The notes: generated by a model not told the origin, from the sequence alone. Numbered from the stretch's first letter, positions 11,000-24,000 are shown. The stretch is 64,000 bases of DNA from Paramecium tetraurelia (GCF_000165425.1 NW_001798987.1:62001-126000); one strand, 5' to 3'. Numbers and translations are program-made.

Positions 11000-13216
11000 A
11001 TGCCTTTATAAAATAAATAAAATGATTCATTAAAAGTCTTATGTCTTAGCTTTGTATTTATAGCATAAATTTACGTAATGCCCTAATTGATGTTTTAGAG
11101 TGAGACCAAAACATATTCAGAACGTAATTTCTATTTTTAAACCTAAGTAAATATTGGTATTTCATTATTTTGTGAAGCGTTATTACAGCTTGAGTCAGAA
11201 GCACTATATTAAAACAATTAACCTTTTATAGATGCTTATTACTTATAAAACCTAAAGATGAATTATATTCTAAAATGCCTATAAATGTCTTTCGTAATAA
11301 CCAGTTTATTGAGTATTCCAACAACCTAAAATTGAGACTCTTTAAAGTATTATGGTTCAGAAGATCATAGTATTTTGATCAATTTGATATTTTGAAATTT
11401 TTGCTCTAGAGAAACGAAATATGACATAATATTGAAATTTTTTTAAAAGAATCTAGAAAAGCCTATATTTTGAAATAAGACAAAATGAAGATATAGATTT
11501 AGATTAAAATGTGATTTCTTTATTGACTAGGTTTAGTGCTTAAATTGAATTAAGAAATAAGTCCTGCCTAATTTTAATCTAATTAAAAGTGTTTGTAAAT
11601 TTGAAGAAAAAAGAGAAAAATAACTGAATGAGGGCATACTTGTTATTTTTAAAGAGTATAGTTAGAAGAAGTCACTTTCGATATAATAAGATTCTATATA
11701 GAGTTTATTGAATCAAACTATGGGTTGTAATTGTAAAAATATTGAAAAATACATCATTTCAATTTGTTATCGAATTCAACGAAAATTCAAATACATACAG
11801 AAGACAATGTATTATTAATTTTCTAATCATAATACCATGTAATGTAAAATTATATTAAAAACAGTTATAAAAATGATGTTTGTTCCTTCATTGTTTTCAA
11901 TTATAAGTTGACTTATTGAACAGTTTATTCAGTCACTCCAAAGTTATTGTGTTATTTGGCTACAATAAACTCTTTCAGGAAATTGTAATTGATTCACAAT
12001 TGTTTTAAAAATGATGTATCTTTCTTATATTATGAATATTATTTAGAAGTTCGGTTGATTCAAAAAAGGAACCTGATATCGTTTTCAAAGTGCAATCAGA
12101 TTCATCATAAGTTTAAAATTAATGATAATTAAGGTATGGATTAAATTTGAGTTGAATTGAGGTAAAATGTAAAATTACTGAAAGCATTCGGCTCATCAAA
12201 TTAAGTCTGAATTATTATACTCTGTTTAAAGGAGTATTTGCTATTAATAATAATACATTAAATAGTGTAATTGAGTATATTAGATTGTTTTTTAAATCTT
12301 TTTTTACTAAAATATTAAATAATAAACATACATGGGATAAAGTTGTTGTAACAAACAAACAATAGAATAAAGTAATGAGCACATGACAGAATTGTGTTAA
12401 AATATGGATGGAGTCAAATTTTGTGAAAACCTTGATGATATTTTTAACTCAAAGGAATGTAACTCTAATCAAGCAAGAGTTCTAAGCTCTTAAATAATAT
12501 TTACATTTTAATAATAGTTGCCTCTTACATTATCATAGGAATGTAGTTATTATGAAAAAATGAACAGCATTTAAAAATACAACTTTGACGAAGAAAGCCC
12601 AACATTTAAGGCTTAAAAAAACGTACTATCAGAAAATGATATATATCGAGATTGATTGAGTTTATACTACTCTCTTCAAAAAATACATTGAATTCATTTA
12701 AAGAATTAAATAAATTATAGACATTATCCCTATATTATTATTAATTAAAATTAGTATTCATATCATTAAAAGTGGCTATACATCAATAATATAAAAAATG
12801 TTATCTAAAGGAAATCAATTAGTAAATGATGAATCTATCTTGAAAAATAAATAACAATATTATTTTGAAGAAGTAACCAAATATCTAATAATTTTAGAAT
12901 AATGATGGTTTATTTAGATTAATAATTATCGATATAACTAATTATTTTATCAATTGCTATTTCAGGTTTATTACAGTATAGTATCGATAATAATCTACAC
13001 AAATCAAAGGTATAAATGAATTTTGTTGAATACGTTAGGATATGTTATGCATAGAAATCTTAATAAAAATCAATTTTAATGAAGTTGGCTATGTAATTAC
13101 AAGTAATTTATTATTGGATATGAGTTTAAAATGCAAAGAAGCTATAATTCTAATCATAAATTAAAATAAATTGATAAAACTTCTTCATAATCTAAGCCAA
13201 ATTAAAAAATAAAATT
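11000..13216 (+). CDS. One or more uncharacterised intron-rich genes (boundaries uncertain)
   Basis: Several frames with coding-like composition follow each other on the plus strand. The first, from ATG 11000, spans a 24-nt intron with GTAATGCCC..TTTTAG ends and reads SETKTYSERNFYFQTQVN. A well-supported 26-nt intron near 11908 joins two later frames. Two internal ATGs start MGCNCKN (about 11720) and MGQSCCNK (about 12333), the form of N-myristoylated, palmitoylated starts, so this may be two or three genes. The final frame runs to within a few bases of the stop of eEFSec on the other strand. I could not connect all pieces, and some may be chance openings, since only TGA stops translation here. 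Confidence 0.3.
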
Positions 13217-14836
13217 TCATTTATGAAATAGATATTTCTTATAAATCATAACAACATCACTATTGGCCATGTCTTAATTAGTTCCTGATTCGACAAACAC
13301 TTTAACTTTTCCACTCTTCCCAAATGCACTATCAATCTTCCCTTGAATATTCCCTTATTTGATAACAATCAACTTTCCTATATAATTCGCTATATTTGTT
13401 TCTTTCTTGAATAAATCCTTAATAAGTAAGGTGTAATTGTCAATCACCTTTTCTACCTTTCCATTTTTAGTCTTCTTTCTGAAAATTCTTAAAAAATTCT
13501 ATTGAAATAATTATTAAGTTGTGTAAGAGTACAGAATATTTCCATAAAATGCAATTCTACATATATTTGCTTCTAAATCAGTATCCAATTTTGAAGCAAT
13601 AACTAAAGAATTCATAGATGCAATTAATGGTTTTTCCAATTGGAGTACACCAAACAAATTGTATTTTTCTTGAAGTTTTACATAATCTAAAAATGATAAT
13701 AATAAACATCATACCTTCATAATCCTCCAGGTATTCCCCTTCACTATTGATCTCCAATTACAAATTCTTGGGTCTTATGATCAATTTCAATTATCCCATT
13801 ACAGTCAAATGACCCGAAGTGATATGAAATTTATTTTAAGACTTTAATTATCCTTTATAATAACTAATCTTCTTGAAATCAATAACGATGTTTTCTAACA
13901 GTGATACAATCCCCGGTTAACATACAATCCCCCTCTCAATCTCTTTTGCATCTAGATTAGTGAATAAGGCAGCTATTCTATCTCCAGGTTCTCCAATCTA
14001 AACAGGTTTCTTGAACATTTATAGACTTTTGATCTTTTTATTCAAATTGAGCATAGGAAAATAGACCTCATCGTTTGGTTTCATTGATCCTTGTATGATC
14101 GTACCAGTAGTGACTGTTCCTTATCCCTTTATTTAGAAGCAATGATCAATCATAAACAACAGACCTTTATTCAATTAGGCTTATCGATTGGGGACAGTGA
14201 TATTTTGAAGTAAAATTCCTAATAGATCTTCTATTCCAAGTGCTTATATGGCTGAGACAGGTACTAATGGGACCTAATTTCCAAACTTTGTCTTGGATAG
14301 GACATTAGCAATAATTTTCTTTTGTTTATTAATTACTTCCTCAGTTGCTAGATCTATTTTGTTCAAGACCACAATTAATTTATCAGCCAAAATCTCACCA
14401 ATGACTAAACATTCAGCAGTTTAAGTTTAAATGCCTTTAGTCACATCAATCACTAAAAACATCATATCAATAATTTAAGCTCCTCCTATGATTGTCTTGA
14501 TTAATGATGCATGTCCGGGACAATCGACTAAAGTAAATTGAAAATATCTTAAATGATTTATTGTGGATACTTTCCCTATTCATTCGGATTACGAGTGTAA
14601 AATGCACTGAACCCCAGATCCAAAGTAATTCCCCTCTCCTAACTCTAAGGGTTCTTGTCTAATGAGGCTGTTGATGTTATCTAATTGGTAGATGGATTAA
14701 TTACCTTGGATAATGTCTTAACCAGTGATGTCTTGCCAGAATCAATATGTCCTAAGACACCAACATTAATGTTAATGGTATTTAATTTATTGACTATTTC
14801 TATTTCTTGTTATGAGATGAATAAACTTTATTCCAT
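13217..14836 (-). CDS. EEFSEC: Selenocysteine-specific translation elongation factor (eEFSec/SelB)
   Basis: Introns of 24, 23 and 28 nt give 514 residues. It is a GTPase that delivers Sec-tRNA to UGA codons marked by a SECIS element. The GTP motifs are clear: GHIDSGKT (G1), DCPGH (G3) and NKID (G4). The stretch TASLDKNPQSQERGITLDLG, with the switch I Thr, is diagnostic of eEFSec against EF-1A or EF-Tu. Domain 2 has FMIDHCFQIKGQGTVTTGT, and the C-terminal domain, IQGKIDSAFGKSGKVKVF, matches the SECIS-linked domain IV. No in-frame TGA occurs in its exons. Its start is 20 bp from the stop of the next gene upstream, on the same strand. Confidence 0.92.
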
Positions 14837-14856
14837 TTATTAAGTATATAAATAAA

Positions 14857-17149
14857 TCAATAATGATCTTCATGCATGATTTAATATTCAACCTTCTTCT
14901 CTTGAGTGATTCCTTGCAACTACAAAGAATACTCAGCAATTGCTTTTTCTTTTGTTACTGGGTTCTCCCTATCATAGTCAGTATCGAACTCAATCTATGC
15001 CTTTTTATATGAGACAGGCTAATGTCATATATATATTATTAATACATCTTCAAAGTTCTTGACTGGAAACATGGCATCTACACAACGATGTATTGGTAAG
15101 AATTGAAAACTTAATCCAATGATCACTCCAATAGCAGAATAAATATCAAACTTTTAATTTAGAAACATTGAGACTGCTGTATTACCCAAAGGATTAAATA
15201 GGACAACGAATTCTAACATATTTATCATTTGCCATGATAATTATTAGGATATATTTTCCTTCACAGTTCTCCTTCGTAGTAGGTTATACTTATCAATGAG
15301 GTAAAATAAACTTAGACCAATTAAGGAACTGAATACACCTAGAGGTATAGCAGTACCAAAGAAGAATGTGAGCCACATAGTTTTGATTATGTCTGCATAT
15401 CTCATGGCCAATTGATAATCAATTTATTCCATGATTTCATTTGCCTCCCTTTACGTTAGTAAGCTATCATTACCCTTTGAAACTGAGTGGTCTCTCTGCA
15501 ATTTTCTAAACAAGGACATAGGATCAATCAGCCAAATTAATGGTGCTATTGCAGCATTCATGATAAAAATTAGAGTTTCATTATACATGAATCCACCAAA
15601 GCCATATACATTACTAAATATCAAGATATCAATAACATAGCTAACTATAGCAGCATTGACAAATAAAGCAATAATTAACTTATTGGCATAAGAGATTTGA
15701 AATTTGGTATTGGTTGATATTTTTTCTACCTTCGTGATCCACTTCATTAGAGGTTCAATCAATAATTTATTGACCAGAACTATCGTTGAGGCTATAGTAA
15801 ATGATATTATTTAAATCTTCTTTATTTTCTCTTTATCATCTACTCCGATCCTTCTTTTTTCTAGTTCTTCATTTTGGACTAATCGAATGCACCTGATTGA
15901 TAGATAATAAATAATCAAGTATGTAATTCCTTGAAAAACCAGTGTAATGAAGAACCCTTTGATTCTGGCAATTATCTTATCCTGAGTTAAAGTGGCCAAA
16001 TTCTCCCACAAAATATCATTAGGTTCGGGTGCTTATTCAAGAAATAGCTTTTAAGATTGCCATTAAAGTTCCATTTCATCTAAGCCAGGAGTTTTGCCTG
16101 AATATAAAAAGGTCTTCACTTTATCAAAAAGAGTATGTGTATTTTAGCTAAGTATTAAGTCTTTCATCTTCTCACTCTCAAAAGAAACCAAAGCTATGCC
16201 ACTGAATTACCTATTAGTCCAAAAGTACTCATCTTATAAATCCTTGATCCTCTTTTGCGAAGTTTCAATTTCGATTTCACAATCTCTCACATCTTGACTA
16301 TCATAATTCATATTTGATGTTTATAATGAAATCTTTTTCTTCTACAATGTAGTCTAGATTTTTGCTTCTTCTGCTAATATCTCTGTAATATTATAAACCA
16401 ACACAACTTTCGTTACTGTTATTTAAAAGTTATTATCTGAAACCGCATAATTTTAAAATAAATTAGTCAATTCCCATCGATAATTGACATTCAAGGTTTT
16501 TGGAATATTCGTAACCATAATTGTATAATCACTTGGTGTTAATTAGGATTCATCTATTTGATTATCTAATTTTTTTTGATGTCTCCTAAAAAGTTACAGT
16601 AGAATGATCATTATAATAAGCATGATGAGATTGGCCTTTTGGATGAATACCACAACTTCTGAATTGCTAAATTTATATTTATTCAATCACTTTAGTTTAT
16701 TGGCTATTGACAATTACAGGAAGATGGATTCTTGACAATTAGGTTCCATTTACTATGAAATTGGATTCAAGGTTTGTTACCTAATTAACTAATAGATTTA
16801 CTGGCAAAATTCACCATGATAATTGCTCAACACATTGAAAATGGCTACAAGGCTTTGCAAACATAATAACAGGATGCAAAATTTCAAAAAATTATAAAAT
16901 AATGGAAATCCTGCTCCCAAGAATTTGAGTGATTTGATATCATCACAATATGGTATTTCCTTCCTCTCTATTTCGAAACCACAACAAGGACATGTTTCAG
17001 CTGCATATGAACTCTTTAATACGTTTTCTTGGCTCCTCATCATCATCATCGTCATGATGAACCTTAGTGTCTGGAGCAGTCCTTCTGGCTAATGCATGTT
17101 TTCTGGCTACATTCCAATCACATGGCATTTTCAAAGGGTTATAATCCAT
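14857..17149 (-). CDS. OSCA/TMEM63 (CSC1-like) membrane channel family protein
   Basis: About 730 residues; ATG at 17149, a 22-nt first intron, TGA at 14857. After an acidic cytosolic start comes a paired-Cys segment (ETCPCCGFEIERKEIPYCDD) and then FLGAGFPLFYNFLKF leading into the first membrane helix. The C-terminal half has EPNDILWENLATL, the EPxDxxWxNL signature of OSCA/TMEM63 channels, followed by many membrane helices (FFITLVFQGITYLIIYYLS and NKLIIALFVNAAIVSYVI). Family members are mechanically gated cation channels of plasma or internal membranes. The CPCCGFE segment is not a general feature of the family. Not all introns were placed. Confidence 0.72.
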
Positions 17150-17222
17150 TATATATATATCTTAATTAATTTTATGTAAAAATGTTCATTTTACTCTTTT
17201 TAACTAATTATTAATATAATTT

Positions 17223-19523
17223 ATGGAAACTGACGAAGCTCCTAAACAAAAGAAAGCACCCTACAAATCAAAAAGATACTTCCTAAGTTCATTGAATACT
17301 TACTTTGGTTATCAATTAGTACAACTGTGTACTCATTTAGATTTAATAACTTCGCAATGACATTGAGCATCCTGAAGATCCAAATCTTATTGTAGGCACC
17401 ACAATCTTATAAAGCTAATACCCATTGCATCCAGCAGTTAGAAAAGTTATCGATGTATGATTATCATTCAGTACCTAAATAGCCATCCAAAATGTCATTC
17501 TTATAAAAAGTCATCTTAGATAGTGATGTGATAGTCTATGACCTTAACACATGTGATCATAGCGAATGCGAATATGCCATCAAAACCTTGAAATTAGGCA
17601 CTTATGACTAAGAAAAAATATTGATTCTCGTTTCATCAGTCATGGCTTGGTCAGCAACCGATCCCAAAGAAAAGAAGGCTGGAGAAGAAGAAGACGATGC
17701 GGGCTACCCTCCAGAATCAGGAGAAGAAGAAGGCAAGCCATAAGATGATGGTGAAGATGCACCTCCTAAGAAGGAATATACACGTTTTAATGAAAGTGAT
17801 TATCCTAAGAGGAAAGCTTTACCTGAATTTGAGAGCTTATGTTCTCTCGAAAGTCTTTGCTTGAGTATTAATAGACCAAATCTCAGGACATTTATACTTT
17901 GCGCAGGTATTTTGTACGGAATGGGAGAAGATCACTTTTACACCAAATTCAAAGGGGCTTGGTTATAGAATACAATAACATTTTATAATAAAAATAAAGT
18001 GCCCTGCATTCACGTTAAAGATTTGGCTTTATTTGTGTAAAAGTTGGTTGAGAAACCAGTCAATTAAAAATATATTTTTGCTATTGATCACAATCAAAAT
18101 CCCTCTCATAAGGCCATAATAGATTCAATATCTAAAGGAGTGGGAAATCAGAAAATTCAGCAATCTGATGTGGCAATTCCTGAGTTCAAAATTGATCTTA
18201 GGATGAAGCCTACCAAAGTTTTCGATGCATTCCTTGAGGAACAAGGAGATCAAGGGGATGAAGAACAGGCAGTTGATAAATTTACATTTAATTGGTGGTG
18301 TAAAGAAGGTATAAGAGCTAATATCGCAAAGATAAGATAAGAATTTGTTGATTATCATAACTTAAAACCAATTAGAATTGCCATTACAGGTCCACCTGGA
18401 ATTGGGAAAAGCACCATTGCTAATCAAATATCCACCTATTTTAGTATTCCACACATCACAATCAAAGAATTGATATAGGAATACTTGAATTAAACAAGTG
18501 AGGAAGTGGAACAATTGAAGACAAACTTGGAAGAGAATAGAGCTCAGCTTATTGAAGAAGCCAGAGCTTAATATGATATTTAAAGAGAGAAGAGAAAACA
18601 ATTGAAATAACCTTACATCCCATTTGATGACAGTAAAATAGAAGCAAGATTGACAGATGAATAATTGATTACTATTTATAAATGGCGATTGATGTAGAAT
18701 GATTGCTAGAATAGAGGGTTTATATTGGATAATTACCCAAAAACACATGCATAAGCCAAATAATTATTCTATAATAATGAAGGAGAGGGAGAGGAGTAAA
18801 AATCTACTCTTAATAAATTAATATTGCCTGAACACTTTATTGTGCTAGCTGGTAGTGATGAATAAATAATCGACAGGATTAAGTTCTCAAAAACTCATAA
18901 ATACGAGGAAGAGACACTACTCAAAAGATTGAAGAATTACAAGGTACTCAATACTAAAAAGGGATACACCATTTTATTTGACTTCTATAAGGAATTGAAG
19001 GTAGACATTTGTGAGATCTCTGTGTTCAATAAGCAGACTAATATTCAAGATACATGCAGAAGTTTTATTGAGAGGGTATGATTTTGATATCAATTTTAGA
19101 ATGGGAAGTACCAGAATTATAAGCAAATCGAGCAGGATTTGGAAGAGAGTAGGTTGAATGAGAAAAAAGAGTAGTTATTGAAGTAGTCAGAGCAAAACTA
19201 AAAGTTGAAGGAGTTGAGGGACAAGAAGGAAGATGAGTTGTGGAAGATTCAAGAGGAGGAGTACAGGATTAAGTAGGAACATAGTGTTAATTATGAGAAG
19301 GAATTACTTGATTCAAGGTCTTTGCCATTGAGGTATCAATGATAAATGAGATAATAGATAATATTTGAGTGATAATGTAGTACCATTTATTACAGAAGGG
19401 TTGGTGGAGATTGTTAAACAGAATCCAGAAAATGTGATTGACTTTTTATCCGAATTCTTGTTTAAGAGATCATTGTAAGTCAGATTCCCAGATCCCAAAT
19501 TGTATTTTGAGAATTCTGAGTGA
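17223..19523 (+). CDS. AK7: Adenylate kinase 7 (SDR-like + adenylate kinase + Dpy-30)
   Basis: Introns of 22, 28, 24 and 25 nt give 733 residues, matching vertebrate AK7. It interconverts AMP, ADP and ATP and is linked to motile cilia. The N-terminus has a dehydrogenase-like fold (KRYFLSSLNTYFGYQL; later TFILCAGILYGMGEDHFYTK). Near residue 370 comes the linker HNLKPIRIAITGPPGIGKS with the P-loop GPPGIGKS, then the kinase core with LDNYPKTHAQA. A long coiled coil precedes the C-terminal Dpy-30 motif, NVVPFITEGLVEIVKQNPEN then DFLSEFLFK, which docks to axonemal A-kinase anchors. An acidic loop (about 150-180) interrupts the first domain. Confidence 0.93.
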
Positions 19524-19552
19524 TCGACACCTAATAACCAGAAATCATATAT

Positions 19553-20405
19553 TCATTTTTTATACTCTCTTTTTTTCAATTTTAATGAATTCCATTGATT
19601 GTCAGTCTAAGATTTTTATTCTTTATATTAGGTAGAATATTCCTTTGAATCCATTCGAATGTACTTACCCTCAACTTGGGACGGGTACTGTAGACTGTAG
19701 TTTGAAAATCCTTTATTAAGTATATACAAATCAGGATAATGTAATTTCGGGTAGTCGTTTAGGTTTCTATCTATGTTTCTTATTTATTTGTAACTAAACC
19801 ACTATATGGGATTCATTACATTTAAATGCTTCGCTTCTCCGAGAACTCACAATAGAGCACGATTACTGGTTTTACAGTGGGAATTTATTTAAAAAATATA
19901 GACTCTATCTCGAAGGGGTTGCAAAGATGAGTTGCACCATAGATGTGACCACCCTCAAACTCAAATTTATAACGACAATCAAACAATGTAATATCATTAG
20001 CATTTTTATACTAAATTATAAATTACTCAATTTTACTAAAGTTTCAGGAGTGATATAATTAACAGCATCCTTTTCAAAGTGCTCTAATCTATTGGATCCC
20101 TCCTGCTCCTCGCAGAAATTAATTGGAACCCTGAATGAACTAAAAAATTCTTGTCTTTCAAATTATCTTTCTGGACTGCTCGTTTCACTTGAGATTGTAA
20201 CACCTCTTTTCAACCAAGAATCATCTCCTATAACAATTCTTTTGTTTGGGTTTGAGAATTGCTGGCTTCGTGATGGACTGTATAATAACAATTCATCCCC
20301 AAGTCTCTTGGTAGAATGATTTGAATCACAGTCAAAGGAACTTAATGAAGCACAAGTCTTGAATAGATGCAAGAAATTAGGCATCTCTGATGATGAACTA
20401 TTCAT
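19553..20405 (-). CDS. Cdc25-like phosphatase (rhodanese fold)
   Basis: Two 26-nt introns give 266 residues. After a Ser-rich N-terminus (MNSSSSEMPN and RSQQFSNPNKR, possible phosphorylation sites) the rhodanese-type domain begins with YITPETL and has FDCRYKFEFEGGHIYGA, then the catalytic loop LYCEFSEKRS, a CX5R motif, and NDYPKLHYPDLYILNKGF. This order is that of Cdc25, which removes inhibitory phosphates from cyclin-dependent kinases. The residue before the catalytic Cys is Tyr, where Cdc25 has His. The C-terminus after the domain is short and basic. It ends 29 bp from the stop of AK7, tail to tail. Confidence 0.85.
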
Positions 20406-21399
20406 CTTATCTTTCCGCTATTTTAGTTTTAAATATAAATATATAAATAAAAAGGAAATTATTTTCATGAGTGTACACAGCAAAATTATAACATTATCAC
20501 CAACTCAAATCTCATTAACATCCCTTATCTAAGGTGTAAACAAATCTACCTACCCTTATTTTCGTTCTCTAAATCTTTTGTTATTATTGTGTGGATTTAC
20601 AGATGCAAAATCTTATGAATTATGTTGACAATACACATGTAAACCAGGTTAAAATGTGAACCTCTAGTCATCAGATTTTCATTACTCTATTTTCATCTTG
20701 CAGTGTAATTAATTAGAGGTGTTTAATTTATTTAATCCAATCTAAATTAGAAAAAAGAAATTAATCTTAAATTTAGAAGCATAGATATATTTATATTTCT
20801 CATCATAATTTAATAGTATAATACTCTGTTTTATTTATTATATTTGACATTTTTTGATGTTATATATTACTTACTTGATCTGCAATTGATATTAGATAAT
20901 TCTGAATTTGAATCCAACATAAAATATTCTTAAATAAAAAATTAACATATTTCACTTAATATTTCCTAAAGTTTTAAAGGCGAACAAAGTATGTTGTTTC
21001 TCCATGATCTTTCTCTCATCAATATTCATATTATGTTCAAATAGTATTTTTTGAGGTTAATCACAAAGTCATTAGTCGCTTATCATAATCACAAAATGTT
21101 AGGTAAATTATTTATTTATATGTTAGATATGAGTTAAATGTAAATTAGTGTCTCTACACTTATTTAATTATAGTGACTAATTAATGGAACTAAAATTCGC
21201 TTTAGATAAACATTACCTAGCAAATGAATTCTATTTATTTCTAATTTATATCAAAGATGTATATACTATGTCAATTAGTTTTGAATGGAAACAAATTCAA
21301 GAGCGATACGCTTGGCAATTATATATTGTGTTTGGATAATGATTAAATGTTTCTAATCCAAGATTATTCAATCGTTTTAATTAAGCTTTATTATAATTA
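20406..21399. other. Intergenic region, with a short open frame upstream of the polycystin gene
   Basis: Mostly AT-rich without gene signal. From 21184 an ATG opens 52 codons (ending YIVFGQ) to a TGA at 21340; the same frame then stays open into the ATG at 21400. The peptide looks coding (EWKQIQERYAWQLYIVF). I found no splice pair that removes the TGA. Confidence 0.4.
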
Positions 21400-24000
21400 A
21401 TGAGCACTAGTAGATATGTGGCCAAAAAGCTTCAGCCATTTATCACATCCAGGGCAGAACTGACTTAGTAATTTGAAAAATTGGAGAAGGAGTAGAAGGA
21501 GGAGGAAAGACTTAATGATTTATACTTCGATCAATTGGGAAGAATGGAAAAAGTAAAATTGAAAATCATCCTAAAACTTAGGAATATGACACTCTTGCCC
21601 GCATTTTAGATGATTATGGGAAGAAAACAGCTTCTAAATAGAATGGAGATAGTGATTAAGATTAAAATTTAGATTCTCGGATTGAAAAAGCAGTTATTGA
21701 GACTTTGGGTTTGTACTTGCTAGCGGGAAGTCGAAAAGAATAATTAGAAGCATTATAAGAAAGAGAAATGGCTAAAAAATAATCTGCCTTGAATCTCACT
21801 CTTGCGAAGACTGCCTTAAACGATTAAAAATATTTAGACGATAGTAATGAATTAAATGAAGAGGAATATGGTTACTATGTAACGTTGAAATCTGAAGATG
21901 CTTGTATGCAAGTAAAAATACCTGCGACAATTAAAACTTTTAAAGAACTGAAGTAGATCATCAAATCTTGTTTCATGCTTGAAGAAAATTAAATATTTTG
22001 CACAGATCATATGGGCAATCTGTTCTAAGATAACATGATTTTGTTGGATCAAATTTATCCTCCTCTTTACGATTTAATGAAAAATTATCAACCCATGGTA
22101 GGAATCCAAGTAGTTAAGTAAGTTAAACACAAAGAACTTATTCAGAGTGGTGATGAAAGTTTGATGTCTGATGATGGAGCAAGATTTTTCATTACAAGAT
22201 ATAAAACAGCCAAACCTGCTTAAAAAAAAATCAATTGGAGTTAATATCTAGAGTATTTAAACAATTTTAAATATTTTATTGAAACAGTTTTGTTTCTCAT
22301 AGTTCTGGGATTATTTTTAGTTGTTCAAATTGATTAGGTTAAATTTACTACAAGTTCATCTGTTATCACTTCATTTGGTAAACAAATGTAGATTTCTAAA
22401 TCCCTTATATCGCCAATCAAAAACATTTCACAGCTTATAAATCAAACGCTTTCATACAACAATGATAATCATTAATATCCTTCCTATCCTTTAATAACTG
22501 GGTTGCTAATCTAAACATTAGTTAAACAAGTAATTTATAATTTCATCTAGGAAAAATTTGAAGATTGTTCTATTTTGAATAACAAATAGAAATAAATGTT
22601 TATTGATAAAAATTAAAGTTGTTTAGATTTTTCCACTGTTCTGATGGATAATTTGACAGAAGATTACGAATTCAACAAGTTTGATCCATCTGTGTACAAC
22701 CAACAATTTGGAGGATATGTGTGGGAGTTGAATTTAGCATCCAAAGAGGATTTCAATTAAAATATTGAATCACTCTTTGAAAAGAATTGGATTAAATATA
22801 ATATTAAGTAATCTTAATTCATTTTAAATTATTTCAACTCTCCCACCAAAAGGCTAATTTAAGTGGTTATTACAACAATTTACTTGTTTAATGATGTAGA
22901 TACTTATTTTAATTTAGATGCTATTAAATTTTAACACAATTGCCTTAGATTCATTTGATCTTAACAAGCCTTCAGAAACTGAAGAATTTTACGATTCAAT
23001 CCTATTTTATTTATCCATCCTCCTCTTGTCTTCATCATTTCTAGGTAAGGACTATATAATAAATCCTAGATTTCTTTTCCATATATTTAAACACATCAAA
23101 GAACCCTTTTATTCTGTTGTATTAAACTTATACTGAACTAAAAAACAAATAAAAAAAGTTATAATCCAAAAAAAAAGAATTATCAAACTTAGAAGAACAA
23201 GATTTGCAGTAGAAAGAACTAATTATTGGAGATTATTTCATCCTTAAAGTATCTGTGGTTTATATTGTGATTAAGATTCCTTTGATATTTGACTTTGTTT
23301 GTACAATACATTACTATATTAGATATACTATCAAATATTGCCATATTAATTAGAGGATCGATTTAATAGAGTTATTAGGATGCGCTAGATGATATTTAAA
23401 TAAATTCAACAGAATTTTAGGATGCGTCTTAATTAATTGTTCCAGCATTTTTGTTGAGAATCTTTACAGGAATTTTAGTAATATTTTTGATGGCTTCAAT
23501 AATTCGATTCTTAGGTAATTGGAGTCCCTATCTCAAATGTTATGGATTAGTGATGATAAGAGTAAACTATTTGATCATCATATTAGTTCAATAAATAATC
23601 TTCATTTTTATTATTAGTTCTCATATTTATTATTAGTATCAGTGCTATGTCATGGTCTATAACAATTCAAGGAAAGTTAATAGGATAGGATAATTTCTTC
23701 TATGATTTCCTTGGCTTATTACGTTGCACATTAAAATACGGAATGCATAATGACCTAGAAGATTAAGGACTAGAAAATAATTATTAAAAAGAAATTAGTT
23801 ATTCTTTTGATACTAGATATGTATTTAAGATCTTTAAAATTAAGCTATAATATTTGATAGTTTTAGTTATAACTTTTATCATGATTCCAATATTCATCTC
23901 CCTAATGACATAGCAAGTGCACAATACTAAACTAGAAGCAAAACAAAAAATGATTGAGATGGAGAAGGAGAAGAAAGAAGAAAAGTAAAAAAAAAAATGA
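21400..24000 (+). CDS. Polycystin (PKD2-like) cation channel
   Basis: About 840 residues. Introns of 29, 22 and 25 nt are clear; two more near 23380 and 23650 are not placed. A long cytosolic part holds a charged coil and a region near 150-230 resembling a beta-grasp fold (low certainty). The first membrane helix is FIETVLFLIVLGLFLVVQI, followed by a large extracellular domain with conserved FGGYVWELN, as in the polycystin domain. Then come membrane helices, a pore-like segment FFYDFLGLLRCTLKYG, and the last helix YLIVLVITFIMIPIFISLM with a Lys/Glu-rich tail. Polycystin channels carry Ca2+ and other cations, often in the ciliary membrane. Confidence 0.78.
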
